NCBI GenBank assembly: GCA_016744065.1
Contig: JADGFA010000018.1
Location: 1 to 64,000, forward strand
DNA: 64,000 nucleotides
From: Gammaproteobacteria bacterium
GTDB lineage: Bacteria; Pseudomonadota; Gammaproteobacteria; SZUA-229
Direction of reading: 5' to 3'
In this document: positions 9,606 through 17,914 of the stretch, one piece after another
Layout of the letters: each line of letters opens with the position of its first letter
Position numbering within the stretch: position 1 is the stretch's first letter
Made by a program: the position numbers and the translations under genes
Notes under the pieces: generated by a model
Databases searched by the model: none
What the model saw: only the letters and a program-made list of their open reading frames with translations
Told to the model about the DNA's origin: nothing

Positions 9606-10187
9606 ATGGGTACAAAAGGATCTGCCAACCGCCAGCGAATCGTTGATGCCGCTGATTATTTATTTTATTCACGCGGTTATAATCAGACATCGTTTAGCGA
9701 TATTTCTGATAAAACGGGTATTCCCCGTGGTAATTTTTATTACTACTTCAAGACTAAAGAAGATATTCTGGCTGCGGTTGTTGATGCACGTTTAATTGAA
9801 TTTAAAGATATGCTGAAGTGTTGTGAAAATGCGGCCTCAGGTCCGCTTGAGCGTTTACATGCTCTGGTGCAATTTCCTCTTCAGCGTGAAACACAGATAT
9901 TACAGTATGGCTGCCCGATTGGTTCCTTAAGTTCAGAGCTGGTTAAGGATCAGGATACTGAAATATCCCAGACACGGTTAACGGCGGTTTTTGATTTGTT
10001 AAAAAACTGGATTGAAGAACAATTAAATAAATTAGGCCAGTCTGCTCGTGGTGATGATATTGCTAAAGATTTGTTAGCAAAAATGCAGGGAATCATTATT
10101 ATTGCCAATGTATACAGGGATGCTGAGTTTTTGCGAAGAGGTATTAACGATATACAAAGCTGGCTTAACCAGACCCTAAGTCACTAA
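9606..10187 (+). CDS. TetR/AcrR family transcriptional regulator
   Basis: 193-residue one-component repressor. The helix-turn-helix lies at about residues 27-46 (TSFSDISDKTGIPRGNFYYY), followed by KTKEDIL, the classical TetR N-terminal pattern. The C-terminal ligand-binding half is helical, and its ligand cannot be inferred. The gene is divergent from the YadGH-like exporter and leads a two-gene unit with the small unknown gene that follows after 28 bases. By analogy, binding of an exported compound would release repression of the exporter. Confidence 0.88.
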   Translation: MGTKGSANRQRIVDAADYLFYSRGYNQTSFSDISDKTGIPRGNFYYYFKTKEDILAAVVDARLIEFKDMLKCCENAASGPLERLHALVQFPLQRETQILQYGCPIGSLSSELVKDQDTEISQTRLTAVFDLLKNWIEEQLNKLGQSARGDDIAKDLLAKMQGIIIIANVYRDAEFLRRGINDIQSWLNQTLSH

Positions 10188-10215
10188 CAGGGTGGTTTTA
10201 AGCAGGTAGGTATTT

Positions 10216-10665
10216 ATGAACCATAACTCACAATATTTAGACCCTTATGTAAAGCGTTTTAAAGAAGGTCGTTTTGAGTCATTGATGCGCTGGGAACAGC
10301 TTGAGCAATTCTGGGAAACGTTACGTTCACAAATTGATGATGGCTGGTATGTTTATGCTGTGGGAGAAGCTGCACCTGTTGTGCCCGATAGTAAAGAAAA
10401 TGTTCTGAGTTTTATAACTGAAATAAATCAGCTTCTGCATAAAGAACATGAAGAAAAATACTGTGGCATTGTTTATGCTGATAATCATCAGAAACCCGAC
10501 TTTATAAAAATATTTGATCCAAATAATTTGGGTGTAAGTTGTGGCTTTAGCGATAACCCGCCTTTACCGGGTTGGGTTATGTCTAAGATAAAGCCCGTTA
10601 ATTTACAGGATGCACTTCAACCAGCTAATAGTCGACGTCGATGGTGGAAAAAGGTTTTTGACTGA
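10216..10665 (+). CDS. Conserved hypothetical protein, 149 aa
   Basis: I do not recognise a named family. The protein is acidic and soluble-looking, with no signal peptide or membrane helix. It is aromatic-rich (WEQLEQFWETLR, DDGWYVYAVGE) and ends in a basic tryptophan patch (RRRWWKKVFD). It sits 28 bases after the TetR gene and is probably co-transcribed. The ribosome-binding region GCAGGTAGGT precedes the ATG by a few bases and supports the start. Function unknown. Confidence 0.7.
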   Translation: MNHNSQYLDPYVKRFKEGRFESLMRWEQLEQFWETLRSQIDDGWYVYAVGEAAPVVPDSKENVLSFITEINQLLHKEHEEKYCGIVYADNHQKPDFIKIFDPNNLGVSCGFSDNPPLPGWVMSKIKPVNLQDALQPANSRRRWWKKVFD

Positions 10666-10775
10666 TTTTGTGTCGCTACCTACACTTGAAAATATAATAT
10701 AAATATTGTTTATGATAATACTGGTTTAAGCACTAATTTTAGAAAAATATATAAGTAAGAACATACACGATCAGT

Positions 10776-10845
10776 TGTCATCCTGAGCCGATGCGAAGGG
10801 GGCAGCTATTCGGGTGTTTAAAATTCTTCGCACGTGCTCAGAATG
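10776..10845. repeat. Degenerate palindromic dispersed repeat, copy 1
   Basis: An imperfect inverted repeat. The left arm contains TGTCATCCTGAGC followed by GATGCGAAG. The right arm, from 10826, reads CTTCGCACGTGCTCAGAATG. It matches the near-perfect element at 38408-38477 in motif order and length, with several substitutions. It lies in the 329-base spacer between the 149-aa gene and the HMA-like gene. The rest of that spacer holds the inverted repeat at 10926-10981 and no gene that I can support. Confidence 0.6.
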
Positions 10846-10925
10846 CGCTTGTAGTTTAAATCTGTGTTGCCTGACACATTCTTAGTGCATTTAAATAAGG
10901 TAGTGTTGGGTCTTAAGCAGGAGCC

Positions 10926-10981
10926 ATTAAGTGCTACCCTTTAACCTGTATAGTGCAGAGGCAGTTTGAATAGCACTTAAT
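10926..10981. repeat. 11-bp inverted repeat
   Basis: ATTAAGTGCTA at 10926-10936 is perfectly inverted as TAGCACTTAAT at 10971-10981, with a 34-base loop. It lies just past the stop of the minus-strand HMA-like gene. It could be a 3' stabilising hairpin or a second small palindromic element; there is no U-tract to call it a terminator. Confidence 0.5.
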
Positions 10982-10994
10982 TCCTATTTAAAAA

Positions 10995-11231
10995 CTATAA
11001 AAAACCGACCAACTGAGCATGTAGTCCAAAATCATTTACAGCATGTAATAATGTTTTTGGTGTCGTCGCATCTATATCGTATCCAACAATCATTAGATGC
11101 GGCTGTGTAGCATGATATCCAAGCCCAATTACGCCGGCCTGATTGCGCATTTGTGATTCAATAATGAGCTGTTCTCTGTGGTTAAGATCTTCATCGATAT
11201 GCAGCATAATATCTGACATGTGTATATCCAT
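10995..11231 (-). CDS. Small HMA-like (ferredoxin-fold) protein without CXXC
   Basis: 78 residues in a beta-alpha-beta pattern suggestive of the heavy-metal-associated fold: DIMLHIDEDL, a helix, VIGLGYHATQPHLMIVGYD, a helix TPKTLLHAVNDFG, and HAQLVGFL. The CXXC metal-binding loop is absent and there is no cysteine at all. Histidines are frequent. AGGGGA lies seven bases upstream of the ATG. It is on the same strand as the DoxX-like gene, about 240 bases downstream of it. The fold assignment is inference from pattern only; function unknown. Confidence 0.55.
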   Translation of the reverse strand: MDIHMSDIMLHIDEDLNHREQLIIESQMRNQAGVIGLGYHATQPHLMIVGYDIDATTPKTLLHAVNDFGLHAQLVGFL

Positions 11232-11472
11232 AACATTCCCCTGATTCTCGAAGGTGTTGTACTATTTTAAGAAAACATTATGAATAAATCCAAAAAAATT
11301 ATTTAATGCGTAATGGTGTGAATAAAAAAAAGTTATAGGTAGGCCATCATTGTTATCGTTAAGTTTTGTGATGTCTTTTTATGGGAAAAGAACGGCATTT
11401 CTGTCGCTCTTTCTCCTGGCTGATATTACTGAGTGTTGTATCGACAATTAAAGTGACAATTTATGAGTTAAA

Positions 11473-12075
11473 CTAGTCCATAAAGCGTTTATGTAATAAA
11501 TGATCAATGCTGAGTTTTCCCGCACCCAGATACATTAACGCCAGTAACATTATGAAATACGTTGCGGCAAATTCAATACCATTATTGAGTATAACCAGGC
11601 TGCCATTTTCTGTTAACCAACTGTAATTTGCATGTTCCTGCAAAACGGATTTGGCCCTGTCAAGTTTGTCAATAGCCGCTATTGTTCGATCAGTTGCGAA
11701 GAACCCCGATCCTTCTGCAATGGCTAACCAGCCATTTTGCCAATGTACGCTAATGGCTGCGACCAGCATTGTGATCATAAGTGGAATGGATATCCAGCGA
11801 ACTGAAATACCAAAGAATAGAAAAATAGCACCGATGATTTCTGTGAATGTTGCCAGATAAGCCATTAAGCCGGGGAGAGGCATACCTAACCCCCAGTCAT
11901 CATTTGCAAACCAGGCAATAGTGTCTTCCATGCTCCCCAGTTTTTTTGTACCTGCCATCCAGAAGATAGGTACGAGATAAAGTCGTAATAATAGAGGGGC
12001 AATAAAGTCGAGTAATTTTATTTTTTCTAGAAAGAAATCATGTGTATCTACCATTAAATCAATTAACTTGTCCAT
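11473..12075 (-). CDS. DoxX family membrane protein (HvfX-like)
   Basis: 200-residue inner-membrane protein of the DoxX family: four hydrophobic helices, with the family motif FWMAGTKKLGSMEDT after helix 1. A long loop between helices 3 and 4 contains WLTENGSLVILNNGIEFAATYF, a stretch I associate with DoxX members that accompany copper-binding RiPP genes (HvfX type). An HvfA-like precursor gene lies 1.8 kb upstream on the same strand, separated from it by the glutamate-synthase-like gene and a terminator. The HvfX label is therefore an inference from family resemblance and proximity. The start ATG follows AAGG at a rather long spacing. Confidence 0.78.
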   Translation of the reverse strand: MDKLIDLMVDTHDFFLEKIKLLDFIAPLLLRLYLVPIFWMAGTKKLGSMEDTIAWFANDDWGLGMPLPGLMAYLATFTEIIGAIFLFFGISVRWISIPLMITMLVAAISVHWQNGWLAIAEGSGFFATDRTIAAIDKLDRAKSVLQEHANYSWLTENGSLVILNNGIEFAATYFIMLLALMYLGAGKLSIDHLLHKRFMD

Positions 12076-12160
12076 TATAGGGGGGGCCTTTTCATAATTA
12101 TTACTGTTTTATTGACTAATGGGCATAGTGTAAGTTCCGATTAGTTCCCTGTATCGGTGG

Positions 12161-13645
12161 CTATTCACCTGGGTACAGTTCACGCAATGATTTTGAGCGT
12201 CCACTGGCCTGGACTATTCTTGCATGATCGCGGTTAAACTCCCGAGGTGATTTAACACCGCATGAATGCCCAATAACGCCAACCTCATGAATTATATTTT
12301 GAATATAATGGGTCACTCGCCATGATTTTTGAGAATGCACCAGACCGCGTTGTAGCTTTTTATCATGGGTAGTTATACCAGTAGGGCAGGTGTTTTTATC
12401 GCATTGCAGTGCCTGAATGCAGCCAAGAGCAAACATAAAACCACGCGCGGTAACAATAAAGTCAGCTCCCATACAAAGTGCCCAGGCGACTTCACCAGGT
12501 GTAATGAGTTTACCGGATGCAATAACTTTGATGCGTTCTCTCAGGCCGTGTTTTCTTAGTTTGTCGACAACTAATGGCAGGCTTTCCTGAATGGGTAAAC
12601 CAACATAATCTATCAGGCTCATGGGGGCGGCACCGGTACCACCAGTTGAGCTATCAATAGTAATAAAGTCGGGTGCGTAATCTAAACCACGTTGCTGTAT
12701 TTTTTCACAGAGTTCGTCAATCCAGCCATAGGCACCAATGACGACCTTAAAGCCAACAGGTTTTCCAGTGATATTACGAATATGATAGATCATATTCAGT
12801 AAATCATCATTTGAATTAATGTCAGTATGGCGATTAGGGCTAATAGAGTCTTCACCCTCTGCAATACCTCGAATGGCTGCAATTTCGGCTGTGACTTTAT
12901 CGCCTGGAAGTATACCGCCTTTTCCTGGTTTTGCTCCCTGACTGAGTTTTATTTCAAACATTTTTACCTGTTCAATAGCCGCGACTTCTTTTAGCTTTTT
13001 ATCGGACAGGTTTCCTTCATGATCTCTAACTCCGTACTTTGCGGTACCAATTTGAAATACGATATCGGCACCGCCTTCAAGGTGATAAGGTGATAAACCA
13101 CCTTCCCCCGTATTTATCCATGCACCTGCTTTATAAGCGCCGTGTGACAATGAAATAACCGCAGGTTTTGAAAGGGCTCCAAAACTCATGCCTGAAATAT
13201 TGAATATTGATGAAGTTGTAAATGGAGATTTACAGTTTTCACCAATTGTTATGGGTTTGGGATTTACTGCGTCTTTACCCAGAGTAGGAAACGGGCAGTT
13301 AACAAAAATAATTGTACCAGCGGGTTTTAAGTCACGTGTTGAACCAAAGGCAACCGTATTACTGATGTTTTTTGCTGCACGGTAAACCCAGGAACGTTCG
13401 GCTCTGTTAAAAGGCAGCTCCTCTCTATCCATGGTAAAAAAATATTGTCGGAAGAAGGTGCCCAGGTGTTCAAACCAATATCTAAAGCGGCCAATGACGG
13501 GGTAGTTTCGGCGAATAGCATGAACAGTCTGGTTACGGTCAATAACATAAATAATGATGACTAAAATAGCGGTAATGCCGATAGATGTGACGAATAATAT
13601 TGCAAGTATCTGTAGAAAATCATGTACAAAAGGGATGTCATTCAT
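12161..13645 (-). CDS. FMN-binding glutamate synthase family protein
   Basis: 494 residues corresponding to the FMN/glutamate-synthase central TIM-barrel domain (GltB/GltS type) as a stand-alone protein, with an N-terminal membrane helix (about 8-33). Motifs visible: GEGGLSPYH, KPGKGGILPGDKV, SPNRHTDI, the glycine-rich FITIDSSTGGTGAAP and the cysteine motif ALQCDKNTCPTGITTHD typical of the Fe-S region. It lacks the glutaminase domain, so it is not a full glutamate synthase. The exact reaction is not established for this family. It precedes the DoxX gene by 85 bases on the same strand and is separated from the HvfA-like gene by a terminator. Confidence 0.82.
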   Translation of the reverse strand: MNDIPFVHDFLQILAILFVTSIGITAILVIIIYVIDRNQTVHAIRRNYPVIGRFRYWFEHLGTFFRQYFFTMDREELPFNRAERSWVYRAAKNISNTVAFGSTRDLKPAGTIIFVNCPFPTLGKDAVNPKPITIGENCKSPFTTSSIFNISGMSFGALSKPAVISLSHGAYKAGAWINTGEGGLSPYHLEGGADIVFQIGTAKYGVRDHEGNLSDKKLKEVAAIEQVKMFEIKLSQGAKPGKGGILPGDKVTAEIAAIRGIAEGEDSISPNRHTDINSNDDLLNMIYHIRNITGKPVGFKVVIGAYGWIDELCEKIQQRGLDYAPDFITIDSSTGGTGAAPMSLIDYVGLPIQESLPLVVDKLRKHGLRERIKVIASGKLITPGEVAWALCMGADFIVTARGFMFALGCIQALQCDKNTCPTGITTHDKKLQRGLVHSQKSWRVTHYIQNIIHEVGVIGHSCGVKSPREFNRDHARIVQASGRSKSLRELYPGE

Positions 13646-13813
13646 ATTTTAATCAACTGGTTTATTATGTTTTAAAGGTGCCCTATATAAAATAGCAGTA
13701 ATTAATGTTTTTTGCTGAAGATGTATTTTTTAGTTGGATAAAAATATAGTTACTCGCTTTTATTGTGTTTTCCTGAGATATGGATGGGGTGAGTCTTATT
13801 TTTCTGAAGGCAT

Positions 13814-13843
13814 AAAAAAAGCTCCGAAATCTGGAGCTTTTTT
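13814..13843 (-). terminator. Intrinsic terminator after the HvfA-like gene
   Basis: An 11-bp stem (AAAAAAGCTCC with GGAGCTTTTTT) around a seven-base loop, with A/T runs on both sides so it can work in either direction. It lies 48 bases past the HvfA-like stop codon and before the glutamate-synthase-like gene, so the peptide gene is its own transcription unit. Confidence 0.85.
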
Positions 13844-13890
13844 ATAAATTCTGAAAAAAACAGAATTTTAACAGAGTGAAAAACTAACTA

Positions 13891-14133
13891 TTATTCACCT
13901 GTTTTTTTGTCGCCACCACACTTGCCTTCACCACATTTACCGTCTTTTTTGTCGCCACCACACTTACCGTCTTTCATGTCGTCTTCAGCAGTACCTTCAG
14001 CTACAGTGATTTGTTCTGCAGCCGTATTGCTCATACCAAATGGGTTTTCTGCTGCATTTGTGATTGGGCTAAATGCCATTACAAATAAAAAACTTAGGGC
14101 AGCGATAATAGATTTGTTAAATAATTTAGTCAT
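13891..14133 (-). CDS. HvfA-like secreted peptide with GKCG repeats (putative copper RiPP precursor)
   Basis: 80-residue precursor with a clear signal peptide (about residues 1-27, ending near ITNA) and a low-complexity tail. The tail has three GKCG units with cysteines at 58, 67 and 72, one of them in an exact EGKCG. In HvfA/bufferin-type peptides the EGKCG cysteine is converted by a multinuclear iron oxygenase (DUF692, HvfB with HvfC) to an oxazolone-thioamide that binds copper. That is family knowledge; no such enzyme is encoded in this window. The gene is monocistronic, with a strong terminator behind it and a sigma-E-like promoter before it (14251-14277). The ATG is preceded by AAAGG at about nine bases. 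Confidence 0.8.
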   Translation of the reverse strand: MTKLFNKSIIAALSFLFVMAFSPITNAAENPFGMSNTAAEQITVAEGTAEDDMKDGKCGGDKKDGKCGEGKCGGDKKTGE

Positions 14134-14250
14134 CTTTTTATACCTTTTTAGGTTGGTTTGAAGAACCTGAGTCTATCCTTATTTATATTTTGGATCGTCT
14201 ACAGGTTCACATTTTTAAACTTTTACATCTTTTTAATGCTTTGCGTAGAT

Positions 14251-14277
14251 TTAGACATAAAGTATAAATTGAGTTCC
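14251..14277 (-). promoter_or_regulatory. Sigma-E-like (ECF) promoter for the HvfA-like gene
   Basis: On the minus strand GGAACTC (14277-14271) is followed after 15 bases by TCTAA (14255-14251). This agrees with the RpoE pattern GGAACTT-N15/16-TCTRA. The predicted start site near 14244 gives a leader of about 110 bases. The -35 lies inside an imperfect inverted repeat (TTGAGTTCCA/TGGAATTCAA, 14269-14291). Confidence 0.5.
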
Positions 14278-14330
14278 ATTGTGGAATTCAATTCATATAT
14301 ATACAGGGATAAAGTGTGAACGGTTTATCA

Positions 14331-14750
14331 CTATACTTCTAATAGTTTTTTTAGTGATGTGAAGTATTTAGTTTCATCAGGAGGCGTATTGTTTGTTTGG
14401 GATGACCACATCGCTTCAGCCAGGCACTCAATCATAGCGTGCTCAGCATCATGTATTGAGCCCTTTATTATGACCAGTTGTTGGTAAATTTTAGTGATAC
14501 CTGCCGGGCGATTAGTGGCTATCTGTTCCCTGAGTCCAAGATGTAAACCCATATGTAAAAAAGGGTTTGTTTGCCCGGCTTCAGGTAGAAAGTCTTTATC
14601 TAATTGAAGTATGCAGTCATGGTATTCCGGGTGTTCTTTAATGACATCGGTTATTTGTATTTCAAGTGGGCTGAGTACCTGTTGCTGCTGGAATTTATCC
14701 CATGCCGTTTTATACATTTGTCGTAGCTGGTTTCGATTGTTGCCAAACAT
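14331..14750 (-). CDS. DUF1841 family protein
   Basis: 139 residues of the conserved gammaproteobacterial/betaproteobacterial DUF1841 family: MFGNNRNQLRQMYKTAWDK at the start, then FLHMGLHLGLREQI and IYQQL. Histidines cluster in HPEYHD, HMGLHL and HDAEH, which may bind metal; this is inference. No membrane segment. It starts nine bases after nth ends and closes the rnf-nth operon. Function unknown. Confidence 0.85.
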   Translation of the reverse strand: MFGNNRNQLRQMYKTAWDKFQQQQVLSPLEIQITDVIKEHPEYHDCILQLDKDFLPEAGQTNPFLHMGLHLGLREQIATNRPAGITKIYQQLVIIKGSIHDAEHAMIECLAEAMWSSQTNNTPPDETKYFTSLKKLLEV

Positions 14751-14759
14751 CAGGGTATC

Positions 14760-15395
14760 CTAGTCAATATTTTTCTGTTTAAATTCACACAGGTCTTCAA
14801 TAATACAGGAGCCACAGCGTGGTTTACGTGCTATACAGGTGTATCTTCCATGTAAAATGAGCCAGTGGTGAGCATCCAGTTTATATTCTTCAGGAATAAA
14901 CTTAAGTAATTTTTTTTCTACTTGCAGAACATTTTTTCCGGGTGCAATTTTAGTACGGTTGGCAACCCGAAAGATATGTGTATCCACAGCAATAGTGGGG
15001 TGACCAAATGCGGTATTGCGAATGACATTGGCTGTTTTCCGGCCAACGCCTGCTAAGGCCTCCAGTGCCTGTTGATCATCAGGTACTTCAGAGTTATGTT
15101 GCTCAATTAGTATTTTACAGGTTTTAATAATATTTGAAGCTTTTGTATTATACAAACCAATTGTTTTAATGTATTTTTTTAACCCAGTCTCACCCAGTTT
15201 AAGAATTTTTTCAGGTGTATTGGCTACGGCGAATAATTTTCGAGTTGCTTTATTGACGCCTTTGTCTGTTGATTGTGCAGATAAAGCAACAGCAACTAGT
15301 AGCTCATAGGGTGTTGAGTATTCCAGTTCTGTAGTGGGTTGAGGATTTTCCGCTTTAAGCCGGGAAAAAATTTCGCTACGCTTCAGTTTATTCAT
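14760..15395 (-). CDS. nth: Endonuclease III
   Basis: Base-excision repair glycosylase/AP lyase acting on oxidised pyrimidines. Its 211 residues match the family. The helix-hairpin-helix is LAGVGRKTANVI, containing the catalytic Lys. The catalytic Asp lies in AVDTHIFRVANR. The [4Fe-4S] ligands are in the C-terminal motif C-X6-C-X2-C-X5-C (CIARKPRCGSCIIEDLC). The gene begins 13 bases after rnfE, an arrangement conserved in many gammaproteobacteria and consistent with co-transcription. Confidence 0.95.
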   Translation of the reverse strand: MNKLKRSEIFSRLKAENPQPTTELEYSTPYELLVAVALSAQSTDKGVNKATRKLFAVANTPEKILKLGETGLKKYIKTIGLYNTKASNIIKTCKILIEQHNSEVPDDQQALEALAGVGRKTANVIRNTAFGHPTIAVDTHIFRVANRTKIAPGKNVLQVEKKLLKFIPEEYKLDAHHWLILHGRYTCIARKPRCGSCIIEDLCEFKQKNID

Positions 15396-15408
15396 TTAAC
15401 GATAACGA

Positions 15409-16104
15409 TTAAACAGCTGCTTCAGTTGAGCTTACGATCTGGGTTGCGGTGTTTGTCTGTTTTTTCTTATTATGTTTATCAATAACATTCTTGAGTGCAA
15501 TAATTAACCCCATGCCAATGAATGCACCCGGGGGTAAGATAGCTAACAGAAAACCGGAGTAATCTTCAATAAATACCCATGTCCAGTTATGTGCCAGCTC
15601 ACCAAACATCAAGTGTGAATTATTAAATAACGTACCATAGCCAAGTATTTCTCTGATTGCACCCAGAGTCACAAGTACTAATGTAAAACCCAGTCCCATC
15701 ATCAGGCCGTCCAGAATAGAGGGTAATAATCTGTTTTTAGATGCAAAAGCTTCTGCTCGTGCAAGAATACCGCAATTGGTTACGATTAATGGAATAAAAA
15801 TACCTAACACGGTATACAGTTCGTATAACCAGGCGTTCATGGCTAATTCAATAGCGGTCACTACAGAAGCAATAATAAGAACAAAAACAGGAACACGCAC
15901 TTCTGGGCGCACCAGATGGCGAATGAGTGAAACAACAGCATTAGATATAATGAGTGTTAGCATGGTTGCCAGACCCAGGCCCAGACCATTTATAACTGTG
16001 CCGGTAACCGCAAGTAAAGGACAGAGGCCGAGTAACTGCACGAGTGCAACATTATTGTTCCACAATCCATTTTTACTGATTTCGTTGTAGTTATCGTCTT
16101 TCAA
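15409..16104 (-). CDS. rnfE: Rnf/Rsx electron transport complex subunit E
   Basis: Integral membrane subunit of the six-subunit Rnf (Rsx) complex, which moves electrons between NADH and ferredoxin or, in enteric bacteria, helps reduce SoxR. 231 residues with six hydrophobic helices, beginning [23 protein letters not shown] and containing [17 protein letters not shown], both RnfE hallmarks. A paralogue of RnfA, with inverted topology relative to it. It lies between rnfG and nth with short gaps. Confidence 0.95.
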   Translation of the reverse strand: MKDDNYNEISKNGLWNNNVALVQLLGLCPLLAVTGTVINGLGLGLATMLTLIISNAVVSLIRHLVRPEVRVPVFVLIIASVVTAIELAMNAWLYELYTVLGIFIPLIVTNCGILARAEAFASKNRLLPSILDGLMMGLGFTLVLVTLGAIREILGYGTLFNNSHLMFGELAHNWTWVFIEDYSGFLLAILPPGAFIGMGLIIALKNVIDKHNKKKQTNTATQIVSSTEAAV

Positions 16105-16123
16105 TTTGTTGGTTCACTTTGAA

Positions 16124-16789
16124 TTAGCCTGTTTTGTTATCAGGAAGCAATTGTTTTGTCTGTTTATCGTATTGTTCCAGTAATTCTTTTTTATGTCTGT
16201 CGAAGTATATCAAACATAAATGCACAGCCTGCACTACTGCTCGTGGGGTAATTGTAGCACCAGTAAACTGATCAAATACACCGCCATCTCGTTTAACTTT
16301 CCATTTTTTTTCTTTGGGTGAGTGTAGCGATTTTCCGCTAAAAGAGAGCACCCAGTCGCTTTTCTCTGTTTCCATCGCATCGCCAAGACCGGGTGTTTCT
16401 TTATGGCTGACAATACGTACACCTGATAATGTGCCATCTATATTAATACCGACCAGCATCTTAATTTCACCACTATAGCCCTTAGGTGCAATGACTGAAA
16501 AAATCATTGCGCTTATTTTATTTTGACGTTTGGCAATATAAACAGTGGAGCTTTTCTTTTGTCCCAGTCGGTTATCGGCGTCTATGTTAATGCTTGTATG
16601 TAGTAAATCATTGTCATATTTGTTACTGGGTAATATCTGATTCAGCTTTCGTAGTAGAGCCAGGCGCTCATTATCGGCAATTTTTTCTGCTGTTGTCTGA
16701 TGGGTAATCCCCACCAGAGTTGTGCCAACAATAGCAAACAGGCCAAGTATTAGCCCACTGACTAAAATATATTTTTTATTATTCATCAT
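16124..16789 (-). CDS. rnfG: Rnf/Rsx complex subunit G (FMN-binding)
   Basis: Periplasmic flavoprotein subunit with one N-terminal membrane anchor (about residues 7-28). Covalent FMN attachment is expected at the second Thr of FTGATITPRAV near residue 177. 221 residues, as usual for the family. Its first codons overlap the end of rnfD by 11 bases, implying translational coupling. Confidence 0.94.
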   Translation of the reverse strand: MMNNKKYILVSGLILGLFAIVGTTLVGITHQTTAEKIADNERLALLRKLNQILPSNKYDNDLLHTSINIDADNRLGQKKSSTVYIAKRQNKISAMIFSVIAPKGYSGEIKMLVGINIDGTLSGVRIVSHKETPGLGDAMETEKSDWVLSFSGKSLHSPKEKKWKVKRDGGVFDQFTGATITPRAVVQAVHLCLIYFDRHKKELLEQYDKQTKQLLPDNKTG

Positions 16790-17861
16790 CGTCTACTTTA
16801 TGATGATGTGGAAATTCAGTCCAACTGTGGCCAAAAGCACGTGGCATGGTGTAATAGTCCAGTAATGGAGCCGCCATATTCATTAGTATAACGGCAAATG
16901 CAATACCGTCGGGGTAGGCGCCCCAGGTGCGAATAATAAAAATAAATATACCTATTCCAGCACCGTATAACCATCGGCCCTTTGTCGTTGTTGCTGCCGT
17001 TACCGGGTCAGTGGCAATGAAAAAAGCCGCTAACATAATGCCGCCGCTAAATAAATGAAATGAAGGGGGCGTGAATGAGGCGTAGTCATAAAGCGCAAAT
17101 GTATTGGATAGAATAAGTAATGCGGCAATAAGGCCGGCTGGAATACGCCAGTCAATAATGCCTTTTAATGCAAGGTAGAGACCTGTTGCCAGAAATAATC
17201 CATTAACCCATTCCCAACCAAAACCACCCACTGAACCAAACATTGGGCCATATATTGTATGGTGTTCAATTTCTTTAATACTTAACTCAAGGCCGAGTTG
17301 TGTTTTTACAGTGTCTAATGGCGTTGCCATGGTGATGGCATCCCAGGTGTAAGTCAGTGGCAAGTCACCACCAAAAATAATACTTAAAGTTTCAGTGAAA
17401 TTGAGTTGAGTATAGGTATCCAGCAAGGGTGGAACCCATTGAGTCATTTCTCTGGGAAAGGAAATAATAACAACTACATAACCTACCATTGCAGGGTTAA
17501 AAGGGTTAAAGCCTAAGCCGCCATATAAGTGTTTGGCCACTACAATGGCAAAGAGTGTACCGATAACGGTTAACCACCAGGGGGCTAATTGAGGTAAGGC
17601 AAGTGCAAGCAGGCAGGCGGTAAGCAATGCACTACCATCGGTTATATATGGCTTTATCGGACGCTTGCGTATCCATAGCATTAATGTTTCGGCTAACAGG
17701 GCAACGACAGAAGCAATAATAATATTAATTAATACACCCCAGCCAAAGAATATGATCATTGCAATGGTGCCAGGAATCATCGCTAACAAAACTTTAAACA
17801 TTAACGCCTGAATACTGTTTTTCTGTGTTATATGTGGTGAGCTGGCCGTTTTAAATAACAT
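16779..17861 (-). CDS. rnfD: Rnf/Rsx complex subunit D (membrane, FMN-binding)
   Basis: 360-residue multi-spanning subunit. The covalent-FMN site is most likely T180 in TMATPL. Other family landmarks are KHLYGGLGFNPFNPAM and TDPVTAATTTKGRWLYG. The C-terminus ends in acidic/histidine residues (HHHKVDDDE). It follows rnfC after a 53-base gap and overlaps rnfG. Confidence 0.95.
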   Translation of the reverse strand: MLFKTASSPHITQKNSIQALMFKVLLAMIPGTIAMIIFFGWGVLINIIIASVVALLAETLMLWIRKRPIKPYITDGSALLTACLLALALPQLAPWWLTVIGTLFAIVVAKHLYGGLGFNPFNPAMVGYVVVIISFPREMTQWVPPLLDTYTQLNFTETLSIIFGGDLPLTYTWDAITMATPLDTVKTQLGLELSIKEIEHHTIYGPMFGSVGGFGWEWVNGLFLATGLYLALKGIIDWRIPAGLIAALLILSNTFALYDYASFTPPSFHLFSGGIMLAAFFIATDPVTAATTTKGRWLYGAGIGIFIFIIRTWGAYPDGIAFAVILMNMAAPLLDYYTMPRAFGHSWTEFPHHHKVDDDE

Positions 17862-17914
17862 GGTATGCCTCCGTGTTTTTAAAATTGAGTTTGCTTAATA
17901 TAGTGTGCAAAAAT

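Noticed and set aside
11473-14133. A complete HvfABCX copper-peptide cluster
   Set aside because: No DUF692 or DUF2063 gene; the intervening glutamate-synthase-like gene and a terminator break the unit.
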